Shown piece by piece: positions 17,735 through 26,670 of a stretch of DNA of 64,000 nt. Within the stretch, counting starts at the first letter, position 1; every line of letters begins with the position of its first letter. Under the pieces are notes generated by a model. That model worked only from the letters and a program-made list of their open reading frames with translations, was not told the origin of the DNA and searched no databases. This stretch comes from Extibacter muris (lineage in GTDB: Bacteria > Bacillota > Clostridia > Lachnospirales > Lachnospiraceae). The stretch covers positions 106,237 to 170,236 of the forward strand of contig NZ_SMMX01000009.1 of NCBI RefSeq assembly GCF_004345005.1, given 5' to 3'. A program made the position numbers and the translations under genes.

Positions 17735-19276
17735 ATGGACGGGACAGGAAAGGTATGGCTTGCGGGGGCAGGGCCTGGAGATGCAGGGCTGCTTACCGTC
17801 AAGACGAGAGAATTGATAGAGACGGCGGATATCATCGTCTATGATGCATTAATCAGTGCGGAGATACTCAGCCTCATACCGCCGGAAAAAGAAGTGGTCA
17901 ATGTCGGCAAACGTGCAGGCCGTCATCTTGTGCCGCAGGATGAGATCAATGAGATCCTGCTCAGGGAGGCCAAAAAGGGCAGAAAGGTGCTTCGGCTCAA
18001 AGGAGGGGACCCCTTTGTATTCGGGCGAGGGGGAGAAGAGCTGGAGCTTCTTGCGGAACATCAGGTTCCGTTTGAAATCGTACCGGGAATCACGTCAGCA
18101 TCTGCAGTTCCCGCCTATGCCGGGATTCCGGTCACCCACCGGGACTATGCGTCTTCCCTCCATATTGTCACCGGACATCCGAGACAGGGCGGTTCAGAGA
18201 CGATAGACTATGCCTCCCTCGTGAAAGGGAAGGGTACGCTCGTCTTTCTCATGGGTATCACCGCCATGGAGGCAATCTTGGACGGTCTGATGGATGCGGG
18301 GCTGGATGGGGATACGCCGGCGGCAGTGATTGAAAATGGAACGCTCGCCGGGCAGCGCCGTGTCGTCTCTGCCGCGGGCCGCCTGGCAGAGGAGGCCCAC
18401 AGGGCGGGTATCGGACCGCCAGCGGTAATCGTCGTAGGGGAGGTGTGCAGGCTGGCGGACCGTTTCCACTGGGCCGAAGACCGCCCGCTTGGAGGAAAGC
18501 AGATACTGGTTACCCGGCCCCGGCAGAGCAGTTCCGCTCTTGCCGGCAAGCTCAGGGCACTCGGCGCACAGGTCATAGAACTCCCTTCTATTGCTACAAA
18601 GGTGATATCCCCGAATACCGCACTGCAGCGTGGGATGAAGCAGTTTGGAACCCGGGCCGCGCAGGAGTGGCTTTTATTCACAAGCCCGGCAGGCGTCCGT
18701 ATCTTTTTTGAAGAGATGACAGAGCTTAAGATGGATATGAGGCATATGCTCGGCGGTCCTGCACAGGTGAAGGTCGGCGCCATCGGCTCTGCCACCGAGA
18801 GGGCGCTTAAGGGATACGGCATATTGGCGGACGTCGTGCCTGATGTATATTGCGCGGCCTGTCTCGGAGAAGCCGTCGCCGCACATGCGATGCCGGGGAG
18901 CAAGGTGACGGTCGTCCGCGCGATGTCCGGCTCGGAAGAGCTTCTCCCGCCTCTTTTAAAAGCAGGGCTTGATGTGGACGACATCCCATTGTATGAGACC
19001 GTATATGAGGCACATGAGCAGATAAAGGAGAAGATAGAAGCTCTGTTTAAACAAGGCCAGATTGACGCGGTTACATTTACGAGCGCGTCTACGGTCAAAG
19101 GCTTTGTACATACGATGGACCGACTGGACTTCCATAAGATACATGCGGTCTGTATCGGAGAACAGACGGCAGCGGAAGCCGAAAAGTACAGGATGCATAT
19201 CACCGTGGCCAAAGAGGCGTCTATCGAGAGCATGACAGCATGCATGCTGGAGAACCTGGGAACGAAGGAAAGATAA
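17735..19276 (+). CDS. cobA-hemD: Fused uroporphyrinogen-III methyltransferase and uroporphyrinogen-III synthase (CobA-HemD)
   Basis: Two consecutive steps in one 513-residue protein. Residues 1 to about 245 are the SUMT enzyme that makes precorrin-2: LAGAGPGDAGLLTVK, LRLKGGDPFVFGRGGEE and VPGITSASAVPAYAGIPVTHR. Residues from about 250 on are HemD: LVTRPRQSSSALAGKLRALG, WLLFTSPAGVRIFF and VTFTSASTVKGF. This fusion is frequent in Clostridia and diverts uroporphyrinogen III to corrinoids and siroheme. Four bases after hemC. Confidence 0.95.
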   Translation: MDGTGKVWLAGAGPGDAGLLTVKTRELIETADIIVYDALISAEILSLIPPEKEVVNVGKRAGRHLVPQDEINEILLREAKKGRKVLRLKGGDPFVFGRGGEELELLAEHQVPFEIVPGITSASAVPAYAGIPVTHRDYASSLHIVTGHPRQGGSETIDYASLVKGKGTLVFLMGITAMEAILDGLMDAGLDGDTPAAVIENGTLAGQRRVVSAAGRLAEEAHRAGIGPPAVIVVGEVCRLADRFHWAEDRPLGGKQILVTRPRQSSSALAGKLRALGAQVIELPSIATKVISPNTALQRGMKQFGTRAAQEWLLFTSPAGVRIFFEEMTELKMDMRHMLGGPAQVKVGAIGSATERALKGYGILADVVPDVYCAACLGEAVAAHAMPGSKVTVVRAMSGSEELLPPLLKAGLDVDDIPLYETVYEAHEQIKEKIEALFKQGQIDAVTFTSASTVKGFVHTMDRLDFHKIHAVCIGEQTAAEAEKYRMHITVAKEASIESMTACMLENLGTKER

Positions 19277-19309
19277 GCACAGGCACAACGTACGAAAGGA
19301 GGAAACCGA

Positions 19310-20230
19310 ATGGGAAGATACATATTAAAGAGGGTACTGGTCGGATTCCTTGCCCTATTCGTGCTCGTCACCGCATCCTTTTTTCTGACAAGGATAATGC
19401 CGGGCAGTCCGTTCCAGAGCGGAACGGTATCGGAGCAGGTCCTCTCGGCGCTGGAAGAGGAATACGGGCTTGATAGGCCGCCGGCCGGGCAGTATGTGGT
19501 CTATCTCGGCAACCTCCTTCACGGCGACTTCGGAATGTCATATAAGAAGCCAGGGGTGTCTGTAGCCGCGGTGATTGGCCGGGCATGGCCGGTGACCGCC
19601 GCCCTTGGTTTTCTTGCCATACTCCTTGCCGCAGTGTTCGGTACGGCAGCAGGCATATGGCAGGCGACCACGGAAAAGAAGGCCGTCAAGGGCGGGATAT
19701 TTCTGGGCACCATGCTTGGAACAGGCATCCCCAATTTCGCTATCGCGCTTCTGCTTGCCCTGCTATTTGGCGTAAAACTGAAACTTCTTCCCATAGCGGG
19801 GCTCTCAGGGGTGGCGAATTATGTGCTTCCGGCGGTTTCCCTGGCACTGTACCCGGCTTCTGTAATCACGAGGATGATTCATAACACATTCCGTGATGAG
19901 ATGGGGCGGGACTATGTAGCGCTGGCCAGGGCAAAAGGGCTTAGGTGGCGGAGGATCCTTCTGACACATGTATTGAAGAATGCCTGGCTGCCGGTCCTGA
20001 ACTATATCGGCCCGGCTGCCGCCTTTCTGCTGACCGGCAGTTTCGTGGTGGAGAGTATATTTACCATTCCTGGGCTTGGACGTGAGTTTGTCACATCCAT
20101 TGCGAACCGTGACTATACGCTCATATTAGGGCTTACGACATTTATGGGTGCCGTCGTCATCGGGATCAACATCATTACGGACGTGCTCGGCGCATGGCTG
20201 GATCCAAGGATAAGGAGGACATGCAGTTGA
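19310..20230 (+). CDS. ABC transporter permease, nickel/peptide type (NikB/DppB family)
   Basis: Inner-membrane permease of the peptide/nickel importer class, 306 residues. N-terminal GRYILKRVLVGFLALFVL, DFGMSYKKPGVSV after a periplasmic loop, the EAA-type loop REDEMGRDYVALARAKGL-like segment near residue 195 (DEMGRDYVALARAKGL), and GSFVVESIFTIPGLGREF. AAAGGAGGAAACC precedes the ATG. It starts a four-gene transporter inserted between hemD and cobU. The substrate cannot be read from sequence: Ni2+, Co2+, peptides and the haem precursor 5-aminolevulinate are all known for the family. Confidence 0.88.
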   Translation: MGRYILKRVLVGFLALFVLVTASFFLTRIMPGSPFQSGTVSEQVLSALEEEYGLDRPPAGQYVVYLGNLLHGDFGMSYKKPGVSVAAVIGRAWPVTAALGFLAILLAAVFGTAAGIWQATTEKKAVKGGIFLGTMLGTGIPNFAIALLLALLFGVKLKLLPIAGLSGVANYVLPAVSLALYPASVITRMIHNTFRDEMGRDYVALARAKGLRWRRILLTHVLKNAWLPVLNYIGPAAAFLLTGSFVVESIFTIPGLGREFVTSIANRDYTLILGLTTFMGAVVIGINIITDVLGAWLDPRIRRTCS

Positions 20231-21054
20231 AAACGTATTTCAGAAAGAATCCTATGTTAGCCTCCGGTATCGTCCTGCTGGCCGTAATGGTACTGCTCTC
20301 GGTCCTTATACCGGCATTGTCCCCCTATGCGGCTACGGCTCAGAATGCGGAACTAAGAAACGCCCCGTCCTCCTTTTCGCACCTTTTTGGCACGGATAAG
20401 TTTGGCAGGGATATCTTCGTGCGGGTGTTTGCCGGGACAAGAATCAGCATCGCCGTCGGCATAGGCAGCGCCCTGATCTGCGGCGTGGCCGGCATCCTGT
20501 ATGGGTGCGCCGCCGGCTATGCGGGAGGAAAGGCCGACATGCTGCTCATGCGCGCGGCAGATGTCATCGATGCGATACCGTCCCTTCTCTATGTCATCCT
20601 GATTATGCTTGTCATGGGCGCAAGCATAGGCAGCATACTGCTCGGCATCTGTATCGGCGGATGGGTAGGGCTGGCGCGCGTCGTAAGGGGGGAAATCATA
20701 CGGCTGAAAGCAGAAGATTTCTGTACGGCCGCCCGCCTCCTCGGCGTGGGTAACGGAAGGATTCTCTTTATCCATCTCCTTCCCAATGCGGCAGGTCCGA
20801 TTATCGTGAACCTTACCCTTCTCATACCGAAAGCGATGTTCACAGAAGCGTTTCTGAGCTTTGTAGGGGTCGGCATCATGGCGCCGGCAGCAAGCCTCGG
20901 GACGCTCATACAAGAAGCGAGGAGCCAGATACAGGTGGCGCCGTCACAGATGCTATATCCCATCCTCGTATTGTGCATACTGATTCTCTCGGTCAATTTG
21001 ACAGGCGCGGGTCTTGAGAAGACCATCGGCCGCGCGGAGGAAGGAAGGTGGTAA
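20221..21054 (+). CDS. ABC transporter permease, nickel/peptide type (NikC/DppC family)
   Basis: Second permease of the pair, 277 residues. Start at 20221 follows AAGGAGG at the end of the first permease, with a 10-base overlap. HLFGTDKFGRDIFVRVFAGTR, VVRGEIIRLKAEDF with the EAA loop, and PKAMFTEAFLSFVGVGIMAPA are characteristic of DppC/NikC. About six hydrophobic helices. Forms a heterodimer with the upstream permease. Confidence 0.88.
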   Translation: MQLKTYFRKNPMLASGIVLLAVMVLLSVLIPALSPYAATAQNAELRNAPSSFSHLFGTDKFGRDIFVRVFAGTRISIAVGIGSALICGVAGILYGCAAGYAGGKADMLLMRAADVIDAIPSLLYVILIMLVMGASIGSILLGICIGGWVGLARVVRGEIIRLKAEDFCTAARLLGVGNGRILFIHLLPNAAGPIIVNLTLLIPKAMFTEAFLSFVGVGIMAPAASLGTLIQEARSQIQVAPSQMLYPILVLCILILSVNLTGAGLEKTIGRAEEGRW

Positions 21055-21055
21055 G

Positions 21056-22888
21056 ATGAGTCTGCTGCATATACGTGATCTGAACGTACAGTTTCATGAC
21101 AAAGAGAAGGGACAGGAAGCGGTCCGGCATCTGTCCTTCGATGCCGCACCCGGCGAGATTGTGGGCATCGTGGGAGAGTCGGGCTCTGGAAAGAGTACGG
21201 CTATGCAGGCAGTTCTCGGACTGCTGCCGGACTGCGCAGAGACGGTCTGCGGGGAGATATTGCTTGGGGACGCAGACATCACTCCGCCGCTGCCGGGAGA
21301 GAGCAGGAAAGAATATGAGCGGAAGATGGATTGCATCCGGGGCAATAAAATCGCCATGGTATTCCAGAACCCGCAGACGAGTCTGAACCCGACCGTCAAG
21401 ATCGGCCGCCAGATAGTGGAGACGATACGTGCGCACAGCCACTGCAGCCGTACAGCTGCCAGAAGACGGGCAGCGGAGCTATTGGATATGGCAGGGATCC
21501 ATGACGGCGAATCACAGATGGACAAGTATCCGTTTGAACTGTCCGGCGGCATGTGCCAGCGTGTGGGAATAGCCATAGCGCTGTCCTGCGGACCGGAGCT
21601 GCTTATCGCCGATGAGCCGACGACTGCCCTCGATGCGACGGTGGAGAAGCAGATGCTGGAGCTGTTCCGGCGGATCGTACAGGAGACGGGCACTGCCGTC
21701 CTCTTTGTGAGCCATAATCTCGGAGTCATCGCCTCCCTCTGCGACAGAGTCCTCGTCATGCACGACGGTACACTGGCGGAAGAAGGCTTGGTGGAAGATA
21801 TCTTTTATAACCCGCAGCATGCATACACGAAGACACTGCTTGCACGTGCAAAGGAGCTTCAGAAGCTGTCCGCCTGCCGGGGAGATCAGAAGAAGCTTCT
21901 GGAAGTGTCCCACGTGAGCAGATGCTTTGCCGGGACCGGCGGCCCCGGCAGGCGGGACATGACAGAGGCTGTGCGGGATGTCACCTTCCATATACGAAGA
22001 GGCGAGACCTTTGGGCTTGTAGGGGAAAGCGGCTGCGGGAAATCTACGCTGGCACGTATGGTTACGGGTATCTTAGCGCCTACCCGCGGCACGGTCCTGT
22101 ATGAGGGGGCAGCACAGCCGGTACGGCCGGGGAAACAGAACCGGCGTGTCCAGATGGTCTTTCAGAATCCGTACGCTTCCCTGAATCCTCGGATGACGGT
22201 ACGGGATATGCTGGAGGAACCGCTCCTCTTAAATACGGACATGACAGAGCAGGAACGCAGAGAAAAGGTAGACAGCATGCTGACCCTCGTGGGGCTGGAT
22301 CCGGAGGAGGCGCAGAGATACCCGCGTGCATTCTCCGGCGGGGAACGGCAGAGAATCGGCATCGCACGTGCGCTTATGCTGGAACCTGGACTGCTCGTGT
22401 GCGATGAGCCGGTATCGGCGCTGGATATGCCCATACAGGAACAGATATTGGAATTACTGGAAGAGCTTCAGGACAGCCGTGGAATTACATGCCTGTTCAT
22501 CTCCCATGACCTGAATGTCGTTAAACGGATCAGCAGCAGGATAGGAGTCATGTATGCGGGCAGCATCGTGGAGACGGGACACACAAAAGATGTATATAAT
22601 GATCCGTGGCATCCGTATACGAAAGCGCTGCTATCCTCTGTCCTCGTCCCGGATCCGGTTAAGGCAAGAAGGAAGAAGGGAATGCCGCACAGGGAGGAGC
22701 AGAAGGCAGAAGCCTTTGATGCCGGGGGATGTCCGTTCGCGCATAGATGTGGCTATGCGCTGGAGTGCTGCTACACGGACAGGCCTAAGAACTGCCGGTT
22801 CGATGGGCGGGAGGTCGCCTGCTTCCTTTATTCGGAAGAATATACGGGAAAGAGGAGCAGAGGTTACAGGATGACATCACAGATATAA
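21056..22888 (+). CDS. Fused dual ABC ATPase of the nickel/peptide-type importer (DppD-DppF like)
   Basis: Two ATPase domains in one 610-residue protein. Domain 1: VGESGSGKST near residue 41, FQNPQTSLNP, LSGGMCQRVGIA, LLIADEPTTALD, FVSHN. Domain 2: LVGESGCGKST near residue 330, FQNPYASLNPR, FSGGERQRIGIA, LLVCDEPVSALD, FISHDL. The C-terminal Cys-rich tail (CPFAHRCGYALECC) near residue 570 is the iron-sulphur or zinc-like tail usual in oligopeptide ATPases. Normally the two are separate genes; fusion keeps them in equal amounts. Confidence 0.92.
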   Translation: MSLLHIRDLNVQFHDKEKGQEAVRHLSFDAAPGEIVGIVGESGSGKSTAMQAVLGLLPDCAETVCGEILLGDADITPPLPGESRKEYERKMDCIRGNKIAMVFQNPQTSLNPTVKIGRQIVETIRAHSHCSRTAARRRAAELLDMAGIHDGESQMDKYPFELSGGMCQRVGIAIALSCGPELLIADEPTTALDATVEKQMLELFRRIVQETGTAVLFVSHNLGVIASLCDRVLVMHDGTLAEEGLVEDIFYNPQHAYTKTLLARAKELQKLSACRGDQKKLLEVSHVSRCFAGTGGPGRRDMTEAVRDVTFHIRRGETFGLVGESGCGKSTLARMVTGILAPTRGTVLYEGAAQPVRPGKQNRRVQMVFQNPYASLNPRMTVRDMLEEPLLLNTDMTEQERREKVDSMLTLVGLDPEEAQRYPRAFSGGERQRIGIARALMLEPGLLVCDEPVSALDMPIQEQILELLEELQDSRGITCLFISHDLNVVKRISSRIGVMYAGSIVETGHTKDVYNDPWHPYTKALLSSVLVPDPVKARRKKGMPHREEQKAEAFDAGGCPFAHRCGYALECCYTDRPKNCRFDGREVACFLYSEEYTGKRSRGYRMTSQI

Positions 22889-22899
22889 GGAGAAAAGCA

Positions 22900-24519
22900 A
22901 TGAAGAGAACAGTGAGCGTCTTTATGGCAATATCCCTTATCGGGATATTGGTGTTTGGAGGATGCGAGAAGCAGGAGAAAGAGGTAAAAGACAGTACAAA
23001 GGAGATAGTAGTAGCAATCAACAGCGAGACAGGGGGGCTGGATCCGGCAGGGATGATAGCGCTTACGTATCTGGCATATTCGGTCTCGGCACTGGATGAG
23101 CTTCTGACCTTTGATGAAAATGGCGAGATTGAATACAGGGCGGCAGAGTCTTATGAGGTGAATGAAGAATCAACTGTATGGACCTTCCATCTGCGCAAAG
23201 ACGCGGTCTGGTCGGACGGTACGCCGGTGACATCCAAAGACTTTTCCAATACGATAGCCAGGGCGCTGAAGCCGGAGAGCGGAAGCGGATATGCCAACTA
23301 TCTGTTTCCAATCAAGAATGCCGAAGCTGTATATAATGGAGAGGCAGATATCGAGAGTCTGGGAGTCGATACGCCGGATGACGATACGCTTACATTTACA
23401 CTTGAAAAGCCGTGCGTATATTTTCTGGATCTGCTCAGGCTGCCGGTGTACACGCCTTCCTGCTCAGCGTATGCCCTCGACGCGTCGGACGGATGGGATA
23501 AGAGCCCTGAGACGAGCGTCGCCAACGGTCCCTTTTATCTGGATGAATATGTGCCGGAACAGTATTTTGTCCTGAAGAAGAACACGAGATACTGGAATGC
23601 TGACGAGATAAAGCTGGACAAGATCACGTACCGCTTCTTTGCCGACCAACAGTCGATGGCGAATGCCTACGAGACCGGTGAAGTGGATGTTGCCACGGGG
23701 CTGCAGTCGTCGGTGATGGAGCTGTACGAAGGAAAAGACGATCTGTATATTACCGATACGATAGCGACGCGATACATATACCCGAATCTGAACGTGAAGC
23801 CGCTTGACGACGTGCGGGTGCGTAAGGCGCTCAATCTGGCTATCGACCGGGAAGAGCTCTGCAAGATTGTCGGAGATGACACAGAACCTACGGTAAACTT
23901 TATCGCAAGGTATATGAAGGACAGGCAGACAGGCGAATACTTCGTGGACGGGGCCAAAAAGCCATTTGAGGAAAATGTGGAGGAGGCGAGACGGCTGCTT
24001 GCAGAAGCAGGATACCCGGACGGAAAAGGATTCCCGGAGCTCACATATCATTACCCAACGCTTGAAATGGACTCGGATACGGCCCAGGTCATCCAGGAAC
24101 AGCTGAAGAAGAATCTGAACATAGACATCAAGCTGAATGCGCAGGAACTGCAGGTAAACTATACGGAACGAAGGGCAGGCCGCTTTGACCTGTGCCGGAT
24201 GAACTGGACAGCTGATTTTGCAGACCCCTATACGTACCTGTCCATGCTCCTGTCCAACAGCACATATAACTGCAGCGGTATCCGGGACGTGGAATACGAC
24301 CGTCTGGTGGAACAATCTGACACGGAGACGGATCCGGTTAAGAGAGCACAGCTCATGCATGAGGCGGAGCAGCTGGCCGTGGGAGAGAAGTTCTATATCA
24401 TACCGCTCTATACGATGAAGAGCTGCAACCTGATCCGTCCGGATATTAGAGGGATTGCCCAGATTCCGGCGACAGGCGCGTTGGAATACAGACATGCGTA
24501 TATCGCAGAAGAGAACTGA
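22900..24519 (+). CDS. Solute-binding lipoprotein, family 5 (peptide/nickel type)
   Basis: Extracellular substrate-binding lipoprotein of the transporter, 539 residues. Signal peptide followed by a lipobox ILVFGGC at residues 16-22, so Cys22 would carry the lipid. Family 5 features: LDELLTFDENGEIEYRAAES, VWTFHLRKDAVWSDGTPV, and NRDELCKIV-like AIDREELCKIVGD near residue 312. The last C-terminal segment RYIP-like YIIPLYTMKS supports the same family. Cargo is unknown. No His-rich metal motif stands out. AAGGAGAAAAGC precedes the ATG. Confidence 0.9.
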   Translation: MKRTVSVFMAISLIGILVFGGCEKQEKEVKDSTKEIVVAINSETGGLDPAGMIALTYLAYSVSALDELLTFDENGEIEYRAAESYEVNEESTVWTFHLRKDAVWSDGTPVTSKDFSNTIARALKPESGSGYANYLFPIKNAEAVYNGEADIESLGVDTPDDDTLTFTLEKPCVYFLDLLRLPVYTPSCSAYALDASDGWDKSPETSVANGPFYLDEYVPEQYFVLKKNTRYWNADEIKLDKITYRFFADQQSMANAYETGEVDVATGLQSSVMELYEGKDDLYITDTIATRYIYPNLNVKPLDDVRVRKALNLAIDREELCKIVGDDTEPTVNFIARYMKDRQTGEYFVDGAKKPFEENVEEARRLLAEAGYPDGKGFPELTYHYPTLEMDSDTAQVIQEQLKKNLNIDIKLNAQELQVNYTERRAGRFDLCRMNWTADFADPYTYLSMLLSNSTYNCSGIRDVEYDRLVEQSDTETDPVKRAQLMHEAEQLAVGEKFYIIPLYTMKSCNLIRPDIRGIAQIPATGALEYRHAYIAEEN

Positions 24520-24550
24520 TCATGTACAACATCAGTGGAGGAATGAAGCA

Positions 24551-25531
24551 ATGCTGCATCTTGTGACCGGAGGAAGCGGAAGCGGAAAATCCGCATTTGC
24601 AGAAGATCTCATCTGGCGTCTTCACAGTGAGAATGACGGGCAGGCGTCCGGACCGTTGCTTTATATCGCGACGATGATGCCATACGGAGAAGAGACGGAA
24701 AAGAAGATCCGGCGCCACCGCCTGATGCGACGGGAGAAAGGATTTGAGACGATCGAATGCTATACGGGAATCCATGCACTTGCGGGAGAGGGAGGCCCGG
24801 TATATGAAGCGGCTATCAGAGGTGCCCGGCCCTGCATCCTGCTGGAGTGCATGTCCAACCTGACGGCAAATGAGATGTACAGCCCGGATGGGGCGGGAGG
24901 CCGCACGGCAGAAGAGGTGGTACGTGGAATCGAACTGCTCCATACAATGTGCCGTAACCTTGTAGTCGTGTCAAATGACGTCTTTCGTGAGGGTGAGCCG
25001 TCCTGTGAGATGCAGATATACAGGGAGACGCTGGCAAGAATCAATGCGCGGATTGCACGTATGGCTGACAGCGTGACAGAAGTCGTATGTGGCATCCCGG
25101 CAGAGATAAAGGGAAACACATACGGGAAAGGGACAGGTGTACATATGATACTGGTTACCGGAGGGGCCTGCCAGGGAAAAACGGTATATGCGGAACGGAC
25201 ATACGGCGTGAAAAGCTGGATTGACGGCGGAAGCTGCGCCTTTGATGAGATATATGCATGCACCGCCATCCGGCATTTTGAACTGCTCGTGCGGCGTATG
25301 ACGGAGGCGGGGGCGTGTACGTCCGATCTGGCCGGCGAACTTGCCGCCCGGAACCCCGATGTTGTCATAACAGTCGATGAGATTGGCTGCGGGCTCGTTC
25401 CGGTGGATGCGTTCGAGCGGGCGTACAGAGAGCAGGCCGGCCGCATATGTACAGAACTGGCACAGATAGCTGAACGGGTAGACCGGGTTGTCTGCGGTAT
25501 TGGCATGACGATAAAAGGAGGAGAGAGATGA
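24551..25531 (+). CDS. cobU: Tandem CobU fusion: adenosylcobinamide kinase/guanylyltransferase plus a second CobU-like domain
   Basis: Residues 1 to about 195 are a full CobU: P-loop TGGSGSGKSAFAE, the RRHRLMRREKGFETIE region with the histidine that CobU guanylates, LLECMSNLTANEM, VVVSNDVFREGEPS. Residues from about 197 to 326 form a second, shorter copy: LVTGGACQGKTVYAE, VITVDEIGCGLVPVDAFE, AGRICTELAQIAERVDRVVCGIGMTIKG. The second copy lacks the His-containing central segment, so it may only bind nucleotide or have another role. GTGGAGG precedes the start; the end overlaps cbiC. Confidence 0.88.
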   Translation: MLHLVTGGSGSGKSAFAEDLIWRLHSENDGQASGPLLYIATMMPYGEETEKKIRRHRLMRREKGFETIECYTGIHALAGEGGPVYEAAIRGARPCILLECMSNLTANEMYSPDGAGGRTAEEVVRGIELLHTMCRNLVVVSNDVFREGEPSCEMQIYRETLARINARIARMADSVTEVVCGIPAEIKGNTYGKGTGVHMILVTGGACQGKTVYAERTYGVKSWIDGGSCAFDEIYACTAIRHFELLVRRMTEAGACTSDLAGELAARNPDVVITVDEIGCGLVPVDAFERAYREQAGRICTELAQIAERVDRVVCGIGMTIKGGER

Positions 25532-26178
25532 TGGAGCATATAGGACTGGAACAAGTTCTGCCGACGGAAATCGAGGCGAGAAGCTTTGAAATCATAACAG
25601 AAGAACTGGGCAGTACCCCGCTCGTCCCGGGGACGGAGCCGATAGTGAAGAGATGCATCCACACAAGTGCGGATTTTGACTATGCGCACAGCCTTGTATT
25701 CTCGGACGGGGTGGTTGAACGTGCGCTGGCGGCGCTCAGGCAGGGGGCTGCCATCGTCACGGACACCGAGATGGGAAGAGCCGGAATCAATAAAAAGAGG
25801 CTGGCGGATTACGGGGGAGAAGTGCACTGCTTCATGGCAGATGAGGACGTGGCGCTTGCGGCGGAAAGAAACGGCACGACCCGGGCCGCTGCAAGCATGG
25901 ACAAAGCCGCCGCCCTAGAGAAGAAGGTGATATTTGCGGTGGGCAATGCGCCGACAGCGCTTGTAAGGATCTATGAGCTGGTCAGGGAGGGAGTGCTGAA
26001 CCCGGAGGCCGTGATCGCGGTACCGGTCGGATTCGTCAATGTCGTGCGTGCAAAGGAACTCATACTGGAGCTTAAGGAGACGCCGTCTATCGTGGCAAAG
26101 GGGAGAAAAGGCGGCAGCAATATAGCGGCATGTATCTGCAACGCGCTTCTGTACATGCTCGGAGAACGGAGGCAGTAG
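25528..26178 (+). CDS. cbiC: Cobalt-precorrin-8 methylmutase CbiC (CobH)
   Basis: Moves the C11 methyl group to C12 to give cobyrinate. 216 residues. Motifs: VKRCIHTSADFDYA with the catalytic histidine near residue 43, IVTDTEMGRAGINKKRL, NGTTRAAASMDKA, FAVGNAPTALVRIYEL and VPVGFVNVVRAKE, all typical. AAAGGAGGAGAG precedes two adjacent ATG codons (25528 and 25531). Completes the ring steps. Confidence 0.95.
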   Translation: MMEHIGLEQVLPTEIEARSFEIITEELGSTPLVPGTEPIVKRCIHTSADFDYAHSLVFSDGVVERALAALRQGAAIVTDTEMGRAGINKKRLADYGGEVHCFMADEDVALAAERNGTTRAAASMDKAAALEKKVIFAVGNAPTALVRIYELVREGVLNPEAVIAVPVGFVNVVRAKELILELKETPSIVAKGRKGGSNIAACICNALLYMLGERRQ

Positions 26179-26179
26179 G

Positions 26180-26650
26180 ATGGATAAGGCTTATTTCCCC
26201 ATGTTTGTAGACATATCAGAAAAGGAAATCGTCGTGGTGGGCGGAGGGAATATTGCAGCAAGGCGCGTAAAGACGCTTCTCCTGTTTTCGGATCATATCA
26301 CTGTCATTGCACCCCGGCTTCACGATTCTCTCGCAGATCTTGAGGCAGAAGGCAGAATCACCTGCCTGCACAGAGCATACAGGGAAGGTGACATCTATAA
26401 CGCCCACATCGTACTGGCGGCGACAGACGATAAAGAAGTGAACAGGAGCATCGGCGAGGAGTGTAACATCCTCGGGCAGAAATGCGGAAGGAAGATCCTG
26501 TTCAACACGGCGGATGACAGGACATTATGTGACTTCTACTTCCCGGCTGTCGTTCAGACCGAAGATATCGTGATAGGGATTAATTCCGGCGGGAAGAATC
26601 CTGCGAAAGTAAAAGAGATCCGCAGACGGCTTGGGTCAGGCCCCTGTTAA
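26180..26650 (+). CDS. sirC: Precorrin-2 dehydrogenase SirC (CysG N-terminal domain type)
   Basis: Oxidises precorrin-2 to sirohydrochlorin with NAD+, giving the substrate of CbiK. 156 residues: YFPMFVDISEKEIVVVGGGNIAARR (Rossmann start), IVLAATDDKEVNRSI, and FYFPAVVQTEDIVIGINSGGKNPA. It is shorter than the about 200-residue enzymes because the C-terminal helical domain is absent; the end RRRLGSGPC is encoded within a perfect palindrome. Last gene of the B12 series, one base after cbiC. Confidence 0.92.
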   Translation: MDKAYFPMFVDISEKEIVVVGGGNIAARRVKTLLLFSDHITVIAPRLHDSLADLEAEGRITCLHRAYREGDIYNAHIVLAATDDKEVNRSIGEECNILGQKCGRKILFNTADDRTLCDFYFPAVVQTEDIVIGINSGGKNPAKVKEIRRRLGSGPC

Positions 26651-26669
26651 CAGGGGCCTGACCCAAGCC
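26628..26669. repeat. Perfect 42-bp palindrome, possible bidirectional terminator
   Basis: The 21-base arms match without mismatch around CCCCTGTTAACAGGGG, with no loop beyond the tight turn. It contains the last seven codons of sirC and ends one base before the stop codon of the convergent ACT-family gene. No T-tract follows on the + strand (next bases CGCTACACAATC), so it is not a textbook intrinsic terminator. Could also be a mobile REP-like repeat. Confidence 0.85.
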
Positions 26670-26670
26670 G

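Noticed and set aside
18208..19371. 387-codon minus-strand frame
   Set aside because: Antisense of cobA-hemD; Ser/Thr/Pro-rich shadow of a GC-rich gene.
23464..24495. 343-codon minus-strand frame
   Set aside because: Antisense of the solute-binding lipoprotein, no start signal.
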